From Metopolophium dirhodum (lineage: Eukaryota > Arthropoda > Insecta > Hemiptera > Aphididae), in contig NC_083565.1 of the NCBI RefSeq assembly GCF_019925205.1, forward strand, positions 8,909,001 through 8,973,000: a stretch of 64,000 nucleotides of DNA, in the 5' to 3' direction. The translations under genes and the position numbers were made by a program. Of the stretch, positions 63,430 to 64,000 are shown piece after piece (the first letter of the stretch is position 1; the number at the start of each line of letters is the position of its first letter). The notes beneath the pieces are model-generated. The model saw only the letters and a program-made list of their open reading frames with translations. It was not told where the DNA came from and did not search any database.

Positions 63430-64000
63430 TATCAACTTACTGACGGTTAAGTGTAGAGCGTTGAGTGTCCCGTAGGTATACTTATACGTATAATAATATT
63501 TGGTTCGATGACTACGACGGCGAGTTTGTAAATGGGATCTTTATCGAATACTACGGGCTCAATAGAAACTCGAAATTAGATGGCGTGGTTGGTTACGGAG
63601 TTTGTAGAGGGAGCCAAAATATACCGGGGTTAGGGTAGTGGCACAGAGTCATAAGATAAAGACTGGTTTCCCACAGAGAAGGAGTAACACATGCACGCAC
63701 AGCGCACGGGCCGTCTGACATTGGGTGACCCAAAACACAAGGTAACACTGTAACAATGAGAAAATATTAAAGTGTACGAAAACCGACATTTTTCAATATG
63801 CGTATAAATCGTTTTGGATCACCCTGTACGTATCACCCTAACCTAACCGACGCAAAATGTTTATCGACGAGTCGACCGTCCAGAAAGCGATATAATTCTT
63901 TTCTTATACCTATACAGACTTCGACGAAATAATTTCAAACAGGTAGTCCGAAGATGATAACACCGCATTCCGGTTAACCCTATGCTACGTCATTCAACTA
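63430..64000. other. GC-raised segment at window edge
   Basis: GC content rises to the end of the window, with CpG-containing text and no recognisable ORF. It may be the promoter-proximal region of a gene beyond the edge. Within it, GGGTGACCCAAAAC (63723-63736) and the inverse of GTTTTGGATCACCC (63811-63824) form an inverted pair with one mismatch. The right tip CACCCTG is followed by TA, like the ends of a very short mariner-type MITE. Confidence 0.3.

Noticed and set aside
1..64000. CRISPR arrays, bacterial operons, ribosome binding sites, rRNA
   Set aside because: The texture is eukaryotic nuclear DNA. No regularly spaced repeats or operon-like gene packing exist anywhere in the window.

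Overview
This looks like a nuclear genome window from an aphid or close relative. It is very AT-rich, has long gene-poor stretches, and repeats TACCTAC/GTAGGTA words throughout. Almost no ORF exceeds 100 codons. It also carries tRNA-derived SINEs, MITEs and decayed retroelements, and exons bounded by GT..AG splice sites. No prokaryotic, viral, rRNA or functional tRNA gene is visible. The aphid assignment is inference from texture, not a database match.

The best-supported gene is on the plus strand and spans 18.0-41.2 kb. Three short coding exons (18037-18100, 28421-28630, 41056-41201) are separated by introns of 10.3 and 12.4 kb. All junctions are canonical and both introns are phase 1. Joined, they give 420 nt, 139 codons plus stop. 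The product has an N-terminal signal peptide, a short ectodomain that is Pro/Gln-rich with a run of 13 Asn and then Arg/Trp-rich, one transmembrane helix, and a 24-residue tail. I do not recognise the family. The first exon starts at a splice acceptor, so a noncoding leader exon probably lies further left.

The two introns and flanks hold the mobile elements. Intron 1 has a Helitron/Helentron-like element (24.86-25.87 kb), dispersed copies of an unnamed repeat, a long (TG)n and two CpG-richer islands. Intron 2 has a 556-bp palindromic mariner-type MITE with a TA duplication, next to a 332-bp hAT-type MITE with a perfect 8-bp duplication. It also holds three copies of one tRNA-derived SINE within 4.5 kb. 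Outside the gene are two decayed non-LTR retrotransposon 3' ends (2.0 kb and 8.9-9.4 kb). A decayed BEL/Pao polymerase fragment lies on the minus strand at 59.9-60.5 kb.

A second, weaker gene is proposed on the plus strand from about 51.0 kb. A TATA box and initiator with 29-bp spacing precede a noncoding exon with a strong donor. Small coding-like exons at 53.36, 55.20 and possibly 56.25 kb join in frame. Several other GC-raised islands (19.6-20.1, 22.3-24.2, 33.6-34.3, 44.7, 47.9-48.3, 50.4-51.0, 63.5-63.9 kb) are open on both strands. I treat them as regulatory or leader-exon candidates, not genes.
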